Assembly (NCBI GenBank): GCA_030035585.1
Contig: CM057466.1
Span: 60,395,233-60,459,232, forward strand
Reading direction: 5' to 3'
From: Dugong dugon
Taxonomy: Eukaryota > Chordata > Mammalia > Sirenia > Dugongidae
Length of the DNA stretch: 64,000 bases
How positions within the stretch are numbered: position 1 is the stretch's first letter; every line of letters begins with the position of its first letter. The position numbers were made by a program, and so were the translations under genes. Shown here piece by piece: positions 44,290 to 56,027 of this stretch. The notes under the pieces were generated by a model. That model searched no databases and was not told where the DNA came from. It was given only the letters and a program-made list of their open reading frames with translations.

Positions 44290-45255
44290 TCTAAAAAAAA
44301 ATGTATTTTTAAATAGCTTTTATTGTTTTTATCTTTTCTTCCTATAGAATTAATACTTGTTTATTGTAGAAAATGTCAAAACCATACAGAAAAGCAAAAA
44401 GAAAGAAAAATCATTATCAGTCTCATCAAATAGATACTGTTCTTAATGTTTTGGTTTGGAACTTTCTCTCCCCCCCCCCCCGCCTCTCTGTATGTGAATG
44501 TGTTTACCCAAGTATAATTATTTATCTATAAATGTATTTAATATTATCTTAATAATGGGAATCAGAATTTGTTTTCTGAAGACAGCTGCATTTGTTTAGG
44601 AAAACGCCTTGATATATTGCTTAAAGCTGGATAACATGACACTGAAATCATGGGTGACAAAGAGATGGCTAACCTGCTGATGCCAAGGGTTACAGCTGGA
44701 GTTGTGAAAAACGGCAGAAGGATATTTTGAGACATTTTAGGAAAGTCAAACATTCAGTTCGGATTTTTCTTTTATGTGGAGCTGAAATGTCACCTTTCTC
44801 ACTATTTTGAGTGGTGCTTTCTAGAAGACATCAAGGAGCTCTGTCCCACTTCTGTGGTGATGCACTGGGATAGCAACCAGGGACAGCACAGGGAAGGACA
44901 AGATTACCGACTCACTGACCTATTTCAGCAACTGCAGGAGCTCAGAACCAGAATCAGCGAAGAAATCAGAAAGCTGCCACCACCCCCTATTCCCTGAATG
45001 GCTGAACCTGAGGAAGTGAATCCCTGGAGAGACTAGAAAAAAAAGCAAAGAATGTGGGATGGAATTGGAATAAATTTAATTTGAATTTGAAAGTGCCAGG
45101 TGCTTTGGCCTTCATCAAGGTTATATGCATATAATTTTATAAAAGTGGTGTTATGCTTTTTCTGTTATTTCACACTCTACGGATTTTCCTGTAATAAATA
45201 TTTCAAAGCTATTCATGGCAATATATGCCCATAAGCAATATTATTTAGTGGTTGC
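44290..45255 (-). mobile_element. possible old L1 fragment in two pieces
   Basis: 44290-44560 ('tattgtagaaaatgtcaaaa', a C run at 44471-44481) and 45120-45255 ('tcacactctacggattttcc', 'caaagctattcatggcaata') resemble antisense L1 3' UTR text. The 540 bp between them is a different sequence. Confidence 0.35.
44575..45105 (+). pseudogene. possible processed pseudogene, source unknown
   Basis: The plus strand reads from an ATG at 44649 ('atgggtgacaaagagatggc'), meets a stop near 44728, and is then open to a stop at 44995-44997. The second part (44776-44997, 73 codons) is protein-like: a charged stretch 'LTDLFQQLQELRTRISEEIR' followed by a proline-rich end. An AATAAA lies near 45069, about 75 bp after the stop, and the segment seems to sit inside an older repeat. 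These are features of a retrocopied mRNA, but no clear poly(A) tract or target duplication is seen and I do not recognise the parent. A chance open frame remains possible. Confidence 0.3.
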
Positions 45256-45295
45256 CGTGACAGAGATGGGGTAGTTCGTTGTAATAGATGTTACT

Positions 45296-45500
45296 GTTGT
45301 TGTTAGTTGTCATCAAGTCGATCTGATTCATGGTGAACCCATGTGTGCAGAGTAGAACCACTCCATAGGGTTTTCAAGGCTGTGACCTTTTGGGAGCAAA
45401 TCACCAGGACTATCTTCTGAGGTGCCTCTGGGTGGGTTTGAACTGCCAACCTTTCCACTAGTAACCGAGTGCTTAACAGTTTGCGCCACCAAGGGACTCC
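45296..45500 (-). mobile_element. AfroSINE, divergent subtype, minus, perfect target duplication
   Basis: 'gttgttgttagttgtcatca' to 'gcgccaccaagggactcc'. The 12-bp motif 'atagatgttact' flanks it exactly (45284-45295 and 45501-45512). Confidence 0.97.
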
Positions 45501-45534
45501 ATAGATGTTACTAGTATTCATCAATATCTGGTTC

Positions 45535-45862
45535 TTATGCTTGTCAACCCCTTGCAGCTGGGCAGAGCCATGTGACTAATTCTGAGAAGAAGTGCGCCTT
45601 CTAGATTGAATCGAAGAAAAGACCATGCGTGACTTTCTAGTTTCCCTCATCCCTGTCTTAGTCATGGAAGAGGCCTTATGTTGAGATGATGGTGTCAAAA
45701 AATGAAAGTGGTTTAGACTGCTAAATCATCACATGGAGGACAGCTGACCTGCAATGTCATCCAGATTATGTATGAAAAGGAGATACATTGTTGGTTAAAT
45801 CACTGAAATTTTGGGAGTTGTTACTGCAGCGTTATTAAACCTACCCTGACTAATACACTGGT
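45535..45862 (+). repeat. degenerate LTR-like mammalian repeat
   Basis: 'gagccatgtgactaattctg', 'gtttagactgctaaatcatc' and 'gttactgcagcgttattaaa' with 'ccctgactaatac' at the end. Confidence 0.55.
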
Positions 45863-45869
45863 CACTAAA

Positions 45870-46240
45870 CCTATTTCCTCCTTTTCCTGGGTACTCAGCT
45901 ACATTACTTTTCCCAGCCTTTCTTGTGGTTAGAATTGGCTTTGTAAGTGAGTTTTAGCCAATGGATTACGAGAAGTTATGTGTGTTACTTTGAGATGGGT
46001 AAGAAGTAGACATCTTCTCTCTCTCTTTTTCTCTTTCTGCTGATGACTATGAAGCCTATGAGATGAAGGAACCACATGTTTAAAAAGATTTTGGATCCTT
46101 GAAAGACTGCTTGGAGGAGCGCTGCCCACCATTCAGGAAGACTTGCTTTGGGCTTTATGTGAGTGAGAATACAATTCTATATTGGTGAGCCATTACACAT
46201 TTTTTGGCTTTGTTTACAACAGCAGCTGGCATTACCTTAA
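45870..46240 (+). repeat. degenerate LTR-like mammalian repeat, adjacent second copy
   Basis: 'gaattggctttgtaagtgag', 'ttagccaatggattacgaga', 'ctttatgtgagtgagaatac' and 'gtttacaacagcagctggca'. It lies directly behind a relative in the same orientation. Confidence 0.55.
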
Positions 46241-46674
46241 GGTTTAAAGAAATTTGTACTTTGAAGGCTTACATAACCAAGATCTAAATTAAATGTCATC
46301 TAGATTATTAATAGAATTTCAGGTGGCAAGGAAGCTAGCAGTCTAGAAGGTTGAGTACTCATTACACGCTGGCAAAGCATTTTTTTAGTAAGCTATTGCC
46401 TGTAATAATTTGTAAGGCTGACTATGTCTGTGCCAAGACCGCTCACTCAGTGAAATTGTTACAAAGCATCAGTATGAATGTAATGGCTACTACTGTCTGA
46501 TTTTAGCCAGGTTTTTTATTAAAGAAAAAGGTACTTGAGGCAAGAATTGGCTAGTTTTCAAAGAGACATGAAAGAAACTGAAGAGAGTTTAGAAAACAGC
46601 CATTTGGGACTTAAGGTGAAATAGAATTAAACTGTCATGTGGACACTTTTGGTTCTGTTTGTTACAACAGCTCT
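46241..46674. other. unassigned sequence, ending in an LTR-like terminus
   Basis: 'ttctgtttgttacaacagct' near 46655 resembles the LTR-like 3' end seen at 46205-46230. The rest is unassigned. Confidence 0.3.
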
Positions 46675-46924
46675 CCTTACTTTAATATGGCTGCATAGTA
46701 TTTCATTGTATGAATTTCTCTCTCTTTGTTTAGACAAACCCTTGATGAAAAGTTGGGATGTCTCCAACTGTTTTGTCCATTGTTTTAATTTGTTTTCCTT
46801 TACTTATTAGTGAGATTTAACATAATTTCACATGTTCACTGCCATTTGTACTTCGTCATTTGTGAACTGCACTTTTCTGTTGAGATATTTGTCTCACTTA
46901 TAGGGGCTTGGCTTATATTAAGGA

Positions 46925-47050
46925 TATATCTAGTTTTTCTAGGACAGTCCCCCTTTATGCCTGTTTTTCAGGCCCAAGTATTAATAGTACTGCTTTCACT
47001 CTCAAAAGTATCTTGGTTTGGACAATACATTATATGGTCACCATAGGTAT
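46925..47050 (+). repeat. ancient unclassified repeat, copy 2
   Basis: 'gtatcttggtttggacaata' and 'cattatatggtcaccatagg' parallel the copy at 32425-32570. Confidence 0.5.
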
Positions 47051-47279
47051 AACCCCTCAGTGTGACATACATGTTGCTGTTGTCCCCCAGATTGTCATTT
47101 ACATTTGATTAAATTTTTATGTTGTAAAATTTGTCTCTTTTTTTCTTTAAGATTTCCAGCTTCCATATGATGTGTTGGAATTTTTTCTCTTTTCCAAGGT
47201 TGTAGAAATAACCACCTAAATGTCCTTGTATTAGTTTTGTGATTTCATTATTTGCATGACAGTACAACATTCCTTCCTC

Positions 47280-47430
47280 ACATCTTCCAGTCTTTACTCA
47301 AACTTCACCTTTTCAATTTAAATTACATCCTACCCCACCTGGTATGGAAACAGTAACCCGATTCTTTGCTTTATTTTTCTCCATAGCTCTTGTCAGCTTC
47401 TAACCACATTGAATACATTAGCTGTAGGGG
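47280..47430 (+). repeat. probable L2 fragment
   Basis: 'tactcaaacttcaccttttc' and 'ctccatagctcttgtcagct' are L2-like. Confidence 0.5.
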
Positions 47431-48053
47431 TTTATAGATGCACTTGATCAGATTGAGGAATTTCCCTTCTAGTCCTAATTTGCTCTAAGTTTTTTTTTTT
47501 TTTTTTTTTAATTCATGAATGAGCATTGGATTTGTCAGACTTTTTTCTCATTTACTGAGAAGTTTCAATGCTTATTCCCTTTTATTAGTTAATATGGTGA
47601 TAAATTTTCAAATACTAAGCCACTTTTGCATTACTGGGGTAAATTCTACTTTTCAATGACCTTTTAATGTATTGCTGGATTCAACTTGATAATATTTTGT
47701 TTAGGACTTTTGCACATATGGTCATGAAAAAAATATTCTTATAATTTTTAAATTTTTTACTATCTTTGTCTACATTTAATATTAAAGTAATGCTGGTATC
47801 ATAAAGTGAGTCAGAAATCATTTTGTAGAATTGGTAGTATTTATTACCTAAGTGATAGAATTCACCAGTGAAGCTATCTGAGCCTAGAGTTTTCTTTTGG
47901 CGGAAGTTTTTAATATAAGATTCAAATTCTAAATAAAGGGCTATTCAAGTTTTATATTTCTTCTCATATAATTTTTTGGTACAATTTCTGTCGTTCAAGA
48001 GATGTGTCCAATTCATCTAAGTTGTCTAATTTTTTGGCATAAACTTGTTCATA

Positions 48054-48254
48054 AACCAAAAACCCATTGCTTTCGAGTCATGACTCATATCGCCCCTATA
48101 GGACAGAGTAGAACTACACCACAGGGTTTCCAAGGCTGTTATCCTTACGGAAACAAACTGCCACATCTTTCTCCCTTGGAGCGGCTGGTGGGTTTGAACT
48201 GCCGACCTTCCAGTTAGTAGCTGAGCACTTGACTACTGCGCCATCAGGGCTCCC
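48054..48254 (-). mobile_element. AfroSINE in the old L1
   Basis: 'aaccaaaaacccattgcttt' to 'tgcgccatcagggctcc'. Flanked by 'aaacttgttcataa' (about 48041) and 'aaacttgttcgtaa' (about 48256), a target duplication with one mismatch. Confidence 0.95.
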
Positions 48255-48592
48255 TAAACTTGTTCGTAACATTCCTTTATTATTATTTTAATGTCTGCAG
48301 GACCTTTCCTTATTACTGATATTGGTAATTTGTGTTTTCTCCTTTTCCTTTCTTGATCAGTTTAGTGATGTTCATCATTTTTAGTGATGTTTTCAACAAA
48401 CTATCTTCTGGATTCATTGATTTTTCTTTATTCCTTTTCTATTTCATTGTCTTCTGCTCTTTATTATCTTCTTCCTTATACTTACTTTAAGATTAATTTC
48501 CTCTTGTTCTAGATTCTTAAGATGAAATCCTGATCAGTGATTTAAAATGTCTTCTTTTCCAATATAACCATTTTTAGCTCTAAATTTTAGAC

Positions 48593-49556
48593 TGTTGTTA
48601 AGTTGTTAAGTGCCATTGAGTTGGTTCTGACTCATAACAACTCCATGTACAACAGAACAAAACATTGCCCAGTCCTGCGCCATCCTCACAATCACTGCTG
48701 TGTTCAAGCCCGTGGTTGTAGCCACTGTGTCAATCCATCTCCTGGAGGGGCTTACTCTTTTTTGCTAGCCCTCTAGATTACCGAGCATGATGTCCTTTTC
48801 CAGGGACTGGTCCCTCCTGAGAACACGTCCAAAGTACATGAGATGAAGTTTTGCCATCCTCGCTTCCAAGAAGCACTGTGGCTGTACTTTTGCCAAGACA
48901 GACTTGTTCGTTCTTCTGGCAATCCATGATATATTCGATATTCTTCGCTAACACCATAATTCAAAGGCATCAATTCTTCTTTGGTCTTCCTTATTCATTG
49001 TCCACATTTTGCATGCATATAAGGTGATAGAAAATAGCATGGCTTGGGTCAGGGGCACCTTAGTCCTCAAAGTGACATCTTTGCTTTTCAATGCTTTAAA
49101 GAGGTCTTTTGCAGCTGATTTGCCCAATGCAATACATCATTTGATTTTTTGAATGCAGCTTCCATGGGCATGGATCATGGATCCAAATTAAATGAAATCC
49201 TTGACCACTTCAACATTTTCTCTGTTTATCATGATGTTGCTTGTTAGTCCAGTTGTGAGGACTTTTGTTTTCTTTACGTCGAGGTGTAATCCATACTAAA
49301 GGCTGTAGTCTTTGCTCTTCATCAGAAAGTGCTTCAAGCCTCTTCGCTTTCAGCAAGCAAGGTTGTGTTGTCTGCATATAGCAGTTGTTAATGAGCCTCC
49401 ACCAATCCTGATGTCGTGTTCTTCTTCATATAGTTCAGCTCCTTGGATAATTTGCTCAGCGTACAGATTGAATAAGTATGGTGAAATGATACAACCCTGA
49501 CGCACACCTTTCCTTATTTTAAACCTTGCAGTATCCACTTGTTGTGTTCGAACATG
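48593..49556 (-). pseudogene. RTE (BovB-like) LINE, 3' part with broken reverse transcriptase
   Basis: The minus-strand element starts (3' end) at 48593 with 'ctgttgttaagttgttaagt' and is 5'-truncated at about 49556. The translation of 49350-49538 contains the RT motif 'IRKGVRQGCIISPYLFNLYA' and then runs into a disrupted catalytic-box region. Downstream pieces are frameshifted ('ttcatgatatattcgatatt'-type text on the plus strand). It covers the same part as the 11729-12820 copy, ending about 130 bp earlier at the 5' side. 'ctaaatt' occurs on both flanks as a weak target duplication. It is inserted in the old minus-strand L1 and cannot be functional. Confidence 0.92.
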
Positions 49557-49848
49557 GCCTAAATTATGATGTGTTTCATCACTGTTCTATTCAAAATATT
49601 TTCTAACTTCTCTTTTGATTTCTTCCTTGGCTAGGAATTATTTAGAAACGTGTTATTTAATTTCCAAATATTTGGATAATGTCTAAATATCTTTTTCTTA
49701 TTTATTCTAATTTAATTCCATGCTGCTCTGTGTGATTTAAATCTTTCTCACATTTATTAAAGCATATTTTATTTCCAGAATATGATCTACCTTATTGAAT
49801 GTTCCATCTACATTTGGAAGGAATATGTATTCTACTGTTGTTGAGTAT

Positions 49849-50021
49849 TGTTGTTGTTGTTAGGTGTGGAATCAATTTCAACTCATAGTGAACCCATGTG
49901 ACAGAGTAGAACTGCCCTCATAGGGTTTCCAAGGCTGTAATCTTCACGGAAGCTGACTGCCACATCTTTCTCCCAAGGAGCCGCTGGGTGGGTTTAAACC
50001 ACTGACCTTTTTGTTGGTCAC
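49849..50021 (-). mobile_element. AfroSINE in the old L1, head truncated
   Basis: 'ttgttgttgttgttaggtgt' at the left and 'taaaccactgacctttttgt' at the right. The tRNA-like head is missing. Confidence 0.9.
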
Positions 50022-50871
50022 GTTGTTTGATAACATTGCTGAGGTCTTTCTAAGCCTTACTGATTTTCTGTCTATTTCTCCTATCAATAACTGAGTGAAA
50101 GCATTGAATCTCCAAATATCTATATATTTGTCTCTCTCTTTTCATTTCTATCAGTTTTTGCTTCATGTATTTTAAGGCTCTGCTTTAGGTGCATACACAT
50201 TTAAGATTGTTATGTCTTCTTGATGAATTGATTGTTTTGTTATAGTGAAATACCCCTTTTTATCTCTGATCACATTCTTTGTCATGAAGTCTACTTTGTC
50301 TGATATTAATATAGCCACTCCAGCTTTCTTATGATTAGTGTTTCATGATGTCATCTTTTATGCTTTTACTTTTATGTTATTCATGGCTTTATATTTAAAG
50401 TTCATTTCTTAGACAGCATGTAGTTCAAATGACAATCATTGCCTTTTTATTGGAGTGTTTATTCCATTTGAATTTATTGTAATTATCAGTAAGTTGCTTG
50501 TTTTTATTTGACCAATCTGTTCTTTATTCTTTTCTTTTTTTTTTTACTTGCCTACCTTCTTTTGGATTAATTATTTTCAAGATTCATTTTCTCTCCACCA
50601 TCAATATGCTAGCTATACATCTTTTTTTTTTTAAGTGTTTGCATCTTTAACTTATCATAGTCTACCTTCAAATAATATTATACTTCAGATATATTTCCAT
50701 TTATCTCTCCCATTCTTTGTACTATTGTTTTCATATCATTTATCTCTCATCATTCTGTTCAATATTTTGCTAGGGACTTTTGCACATGTGCTCATGAAAA
50801 AACTTCACATTATAAAAATTTATGCTATAAAATCTACAATACATTGATGTTGTTTTTTATCTACAAAGTCA

Positions 50872-51110
50872 ATTTTTTTATTGTTGTGCTTTAAGTGAAA
50901 GTTTACAATTCAACTTAGTCTCTCATACAAAAATTTATACATACATTATTTTGTGACCCTAGTTGCTCTCCCTATACTTTGACAGCACACTCCTCCTTTC
51001 CACCCTGGATACCCTGTGTCCATTCAACCAGCTCCTGACCCTCTCTGCCTTCTCATCTTGCCTTTGGACAGGAGCTACCCATTTAGTTTCATGTATCTGC
51101 TTGAGCTAAA
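50872..51110 (-). mobile_element. L1 3' end inserted in the old L1
   Basis: 'ttattgttgtgctttaagtg', 'tctctcatacaaaaatttat' and 'ccattcaaccagctcctgac' run parallel to the 39925-40170 copy. Both share the last 30 bp of the large L1. Confidence 0.88.
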
Positions 51111-51771
51111 AAGCACACACTTCATGAGTATCATTTTATGTTCCATAGTCTCAATTATCTTTTGAAGAAAGTAAAAAAAACAAGAAAAAAATTTGTATTT
51201 CCAACCCATGTGCTTTTTCTTTGGTTCTTTATTCTCTTGTGTAGATGTAATTTTCTATCTGGCATCATTTTACTTCAGCCAAAAGAACTGCCTTTAACAT
51301 TTCTTGCAGTGAAGATCTCCTATTAATAGTTCGTCAGCTGATGTTTATCTGAAAATGCCTTTATTTCGCTCTCATTTTCAAAGAACAGTTTTGCTAGGTA
51401 AAGAATTCTAGGCTGATAAACTTGTTTCTTCAGTTCCTTAAAGATGTAATTTCACTGTCTTCTATTTTGCATTGTTTTGACAAATAATTCTATTTCTTAT
51501 GTGTGTTCCTCTCTATGTCTTGTATCCTTTTTTTCTGGATATTTAATATTTTTTCTGTTTATCTCTGGGTTCCTAGAAATTTGTTCATGATGTGTCTTTA
51601 TGTGCTTACAAAAAAATATTTATCCCACATGAGGTTTCTTGAGTTTCTTGGGTCTTTGAGTGTATAGTTTTTATTAAAAGTGGAAAAGTTTTCAGCCATA
51701 TTTCTTAAAAAATGTTTTTTGTCCTTTTCTCCCCTCTCCCTCTGGGACTCCAATTACATGTATGATATCTA

Positions 51772-51922
51772 TTAAAAAACCCATTGCCGTCGAGTTGATT
51801 CCGACTCACAGTGACCCTATAGGACAGAGTAGAACTGCCCCACAGGGTTTCCAGGGAGCATCTGGTGGATTCCAACTGCCAACCTTTTGGTTAGCAGCCA
51901 AACTCTTAACCACTATGCACCA
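51772..51922 (-). mobile_element. AfroSINE, short subtype, minus
   Basis: 'ttgccgtcgagttgattccg' to 'taaccactatgcaccacaga'. Confidence 0.93.
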
Positions 51923-52049
51923 CAGACCACCTGATATTTCCCACAGACCACTTAGGCTTTAGTCAAGCTTCTCAGTCTTTTTTCTCTTTGCATTTTATGT
52001 GCGTAGTTTCTATTGCTATGTTTTCAAGTTCTCCGATCTGTTATTATAC

Positions 52050-52199
52050 AGTGTCTAAGTGGCACAGTGGTTAACAGCTCAGCTGCTAATGAAAAGGTTG
52101 GCGGTTCGAATCCACCAGCCACTTCTTGGAAATCATATGGGGCAGTTCAATTCTGTTCTATAGGGTCCTATGGGTCGGAATGGTTTTTTTTTTTTTTTG
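52050..52199 (+). mobile_element. AfroSINE, short subtype, 3' end shortened
   Basis: 'agtgtctaagtggcacagtg', B box 'ggcggttcgaatccac', then 'cctatgggtcggaatgg' running straight into a T run, so the usual 'cgactcgacggcaa' end is missing. Confidence 0.9.
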
Positions 52200-52932
52200 T
52201 TAATCTGCTATAACTTTCATCCCCTGAAAATTTCCTTATAGAATTTTTATTTTGATTTTTTTATGTATCCCAATTCTTTCTTCATTATGCACATATTTTC
52301 CTTTATATCCTTGAACATATTTATAATTGTTCCCTTAAAATATTTTCGTAATAATTTCATTAGCTCTGTCATTTCTAGGTCTGTTTCTATGATTGATTTT
52401 TCTATTCATTGTCAGTCACAGAAACTGCTTCATTTCATATCTAGTAATTTTTTACTGAATGCCACATATTATGAATACCATGTTGTTGACTATTGGAATT
52501 TCCTTATCTTACTTTTTAGAGTTTTTAAATTTGGGTGGGGGGCAGTTAAGTTACTTGGCTTAATCCCTTTGAGTTTTTTTAAAAAAGTTTTATTAGTGCA
52601 AGACTAAATTTTATGACACTTTTGTTTTGTTTTGTTTTGCCCTCCCTAAGTGTTCACTATATATATACATTTTTTATTTTTCTCTTCATTTAAAATTTTA
52701 TTGTAAAAAAATTTTAAATGCATAGAAAACGTGAGAGAATAGTACAATGAACAACTATATGCTCATCACCTAGATTCAACAGTTCCTAAAATGTTGCCAT
52801 GCTTGATTAATATATGTATAATATTCTGTATTTATTTAATTCTCTCCATTTATTAGGAATGTGTATTTTTTGTCTTCAATGTTTCCAATAGTTACTTTAC
52901 ATCTTTGCTTAAACCTATCAAAAACCTATAGA

Positions 52933-54600
52933 CACAGGCAACATGGCACTATAGGCGGAAGCACCACGCCGTCCCTCTACAACAAAGATCCGAAAAACTA
53001 AGCCATATAGAGAAAATGGCAATCCTGAAACCCTAAGCATCAAATGAAGAGATTAAGAACTCAGCCACGCACTGAATGAAATAAGAAACTGACAGAGAAC
53101 AGAGCGCAGAGAGATACAAGCAGAGGTCCCTATCAGCTGATACAGCATGGATCCACCATCTTGGACTCCTGTTAGAGATCAGCGAACAGGGGGTACAAGA
53201 AAGCAGCTTCACAGAGCTTTCAGCAGAAGACAGAACAGCTGGTAACCAGTGATATACGCTCTCCTAACCCCACCCTTGGCCTCCTCTGCTTCCTGCTGCC
53301 ATAGTCTCTTGGCTGGGAAGCAACGGCTTTACCCTGGTGTCACTTGGATTCCACCCACCCACAATAGCCAACTCCCTAAGTGCCATTTGTTGGCTGCAGT
53401 TGATTTTTTCCACTTCTTCAGATTTCTTCCTTACCTCTCACCACCTCCCCCTCCTTTCTCTCAAATACCTTGTTCCATACGCCATCTATGCTTCTTCCTG
53501 AAAGGCTGTGAAAAGCCGCTCAAATGTGAAACTGCTTCCCGGCCCGTGCTGCCATGCTGGTGGTATCCTGGGGATTTTTGTTTGTTTGTTTTGAATTGTT
53601 TGTCTATTTTCTTTTACTTTTCTCAAATTGGGAGCCCATTATAGCCAGGCAGTACTGGCAGCTTGGGATCTACCCTCTCAGTTTGTGCAGACGTGCAGAG
53701 GGATAACTGAGGACATTTCTTTTTTCTTGCTTTTCTTTCTTTTCTGTTTTTTTTTGGTGGGGGGTTCTTGTTCTTCTTTTTAATTTGTTTTGTTTTCTTT
53801 TTCCCCTTTTGCCCTTTTTGTCTTTCTTCATTATTCAGTTTCTCATCTCTCTATACTTTCCTTCTCTTCCTGTCCCCTGAATACCTTGTGCTGAGTGACA
53901 CATCTATCCCTTCTAGACAGGCTGTACTTCATGGCATGGGAGTAACTTCCCCAGACCTCACAGCTGCACCAGTGGGATCCCTGGGAGCTTTTCTTTTTTC
54001 TTCCTAATTTTTATTTATTCATTTTTTCTTTTCTTTTTTTCTTCATCTTCTCCTTTTGGTTTTTCTCCATTTCATAGTCTCTCATCTCTCCACTCAAACG
54101 GCAAGCTCCCCAGCACACTTTTTTGTTTGTTTGTATGTTTTTGGCTCCTGTTCCTCTCTCCTCCCTCTCCTCTCTCCCATACCCATCTTAGCTTCACACA
54201 TCACAATTTCCACCCTCCATCCTGCCTACCTGCACCATGTGCTGAACATCATGACACCAAGCAGCCCAACCATGGCCTAACAGAACCTGCCCTGCACTGA
54301 CTACTGGCCCACCCTTGTGGCCATAGTAAGTGCCACGAACAACCCGTCCCAGCAACTCCTCTTCCTGCCCTGCTGTACCATATCTGAGAGACGGACCCTG
54401 CCAATTAGAGAAGGAGGTGAAATGTATCGTGCCCATAGATGAGCAAACAGCAAGAACACACAGCCTGCCTGCTCAGACATAGCCAAATAAAACAAAAAAG
54501 CAGGATGAAACAAACAAATCTAAAATCAATAAATGAGGAAAATAACTATGGAATGGCTTAAAGACAGCAGAAAATATCAAAACATTTACAAAAACAAGAC
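52933..54600 (+). promoter_or_regulatory. L1 5' UTR / internal promoter region
   Basis: It begins 'acaggcaacatggcactata' and becomes strongly C/T-rich on the plus strand from 53.3 to 54.2 kb. L1 5' UTRs hold the internal promoter in known mammals; here that is inferred from position only. Open frames inside (for example 53249-53644) are pyrimidine-rich artefacts. Confidence 0.7.
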
Positions 54601-55608
54601 ATGATGGTTCCAGTAGGTGTCAAAAATACAATACCAGATGACTTTCCAGTAGAAGAAAAGTCACTAGACCTAAGTGACAGGGAATTCATCTCTAATATTC
54701 AGAGCTATCCAAGAGTTGAAGCAAAAAGCAGACAAAAATGAGGAAAAAATAAACAAATTCATGGAAAAGGCAGACAAATTCATGGAAAATATGACCAAAA
54801 AATGGAAGAATTCAGGAAAATAATGCAGGAACAAAATGCCAAAATAAATTCACAACTAGAAATCATACAAAAACAACAAGTAGAAATCCAAAAAATAAAC
54901 AACAAGATTTCAGAAATGGACAGTGTCATGGAAGAACTGAGGAGCAGGTTTGAAATGGTGGAAGACAGGATCAGTGAACTTGAAGACAAACACTTGGATA
55001 CAACTCTGTTTGAGGAAAAATCAGAAAAAGGAATGAAGAAAAATGAAGAGACCCTGAGAATTATGTGGGATACAATCAAAAGCAAAAATTTGCAAGTGAT
55101 CGGAGTTCCAAAATGGGGGAGAAAACAGAAAACACAGAGAAGATCACTGAAGAACTGCTGACAGGAAACTTCCCCAATATCATGAAAGATGAAAAGCTGC
55201 CCATCCAAGAAGCTCAATGAACCCCATATAGGATAGACCCCAAAGAAAATCACCAAGGCATATCATAATCACACTCACCAAAACCAAAGACAAAGAATCC
55301 TGAGAGCAGCTTGAGAAAAACAAAAAGTCACATACAGAGGAGAAACAATAAGACTAAGCTCAAATTATTTGTCAGAAACCATGCAGGCAAGAAGGCAATG
55401 GGATGACCTATATAAAACCTTGAAAGAAAAAAATGGCCAGCCAAGAATAATAGATCCTGCAAAACTCTCATTCAGATATGATGGTGAAATTAGGACATTT
55501 CCAGATAAACAGAAATTAAGGGATTATGTAAAAACCAAACCAAACTTACCAGAATTATTAAAGGGAGTTCTTCAATCTGAGAACAAACAACATCAGCTCA
55601 CAGGCTGA
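54601..55608 (+). pseudogene. L1 ORF1 (RNA-binding chaperone), frameshifted
   Basis: In intact L1, ORF1p is a trimeric coiled-coil RNA-binding protein that coats L1 RNA in the cytoplasm. Here an ATG at 54601 opens a frame that stops after about 46 codons. The coiled coil resumes at 54802 ('IQKQQVEIQKINNKISEMDS') and runs into 'TLRIMWDTIKSKNLQVIGVP', the start of the RRM-like domain, before a frame loss near 55110-55160. The C-terminal domain is readable at 55369-55608 ('MQARRQWDDLYKTLKEKNGQ' and 'PAKLSFRYDGEIRTFPDKQK'). Three or more frame breaks make it a pseudogene. ORF2 follows after about 420 bp. Confidence 0.92.
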
Positions 55609-56027
55609 ATCTAGGATGCAAGATCATACCAGCCAAATACCAGTCTAGGAAATGAACTCTCAAGGACTATCCAAAAGCAAAAGAAATACAACAGGGAATC
55701 AGAGCAGTAAATCTGTAAATGACAACAACATCAGAACAATAAAAGAGATTAAACAGTGTAGGTATAGAACCTTCTAATGGAGAGGATGGCAAGGCAATAC
55801 CACGTAGTAATAGACTGCTTCAAACTTAGAAAGATAAGAGTAAATTTCATGGTAACCACAAAGAAAGTTAACAAAACTACTCAACAAAATAAAGAGGAAA
55901 AACATAAAGTCTCAGCAAAAACAAAACCAACAGAAACAAAAAACAAATCCACAAACAAAAGGAATTCAGCACAGGAGAGTAAGAGGAACAAAGAAAACAT
56001 CAGCACCACAAAAAAAAGCACTACAAA

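Larger units (their letters stand above)
46675..52920 (-). mobile_element. old L1 (L1M type), minus strand, heavily interrupted
   Basis: Reading right to left gives L1 order. 51.1-52.6 kb matches the ORF1/5' region ('ctctgggactccaattacat'). 49.56-50.64 kb matches the endonuclease/RT region ('gtctgatattaatatagcca'). 47.44-48.58 kb matches the RT region ('gcattactggggtaaattct'). 46.68-47.28 kb matches the 3' end ('tggctgcatagtatttcatt'). It is full of stops and indels. Insertions inside it are an RTE (48593), AfroSINEs (48054, 49849, 51772, 52050), an L1 3' end (50872) and probably two other ancient repeats. Confidence 0.8.

Noticed and set aside
53249..54280. Open frames of 131, 79 and 74 codons in the C/T-rich stretch
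   Set aside because: They lie in the L1 5' UTR, are dominated by Phe/Ser/Leu/Pro from pyrimidine runs, and overlap in several frames.
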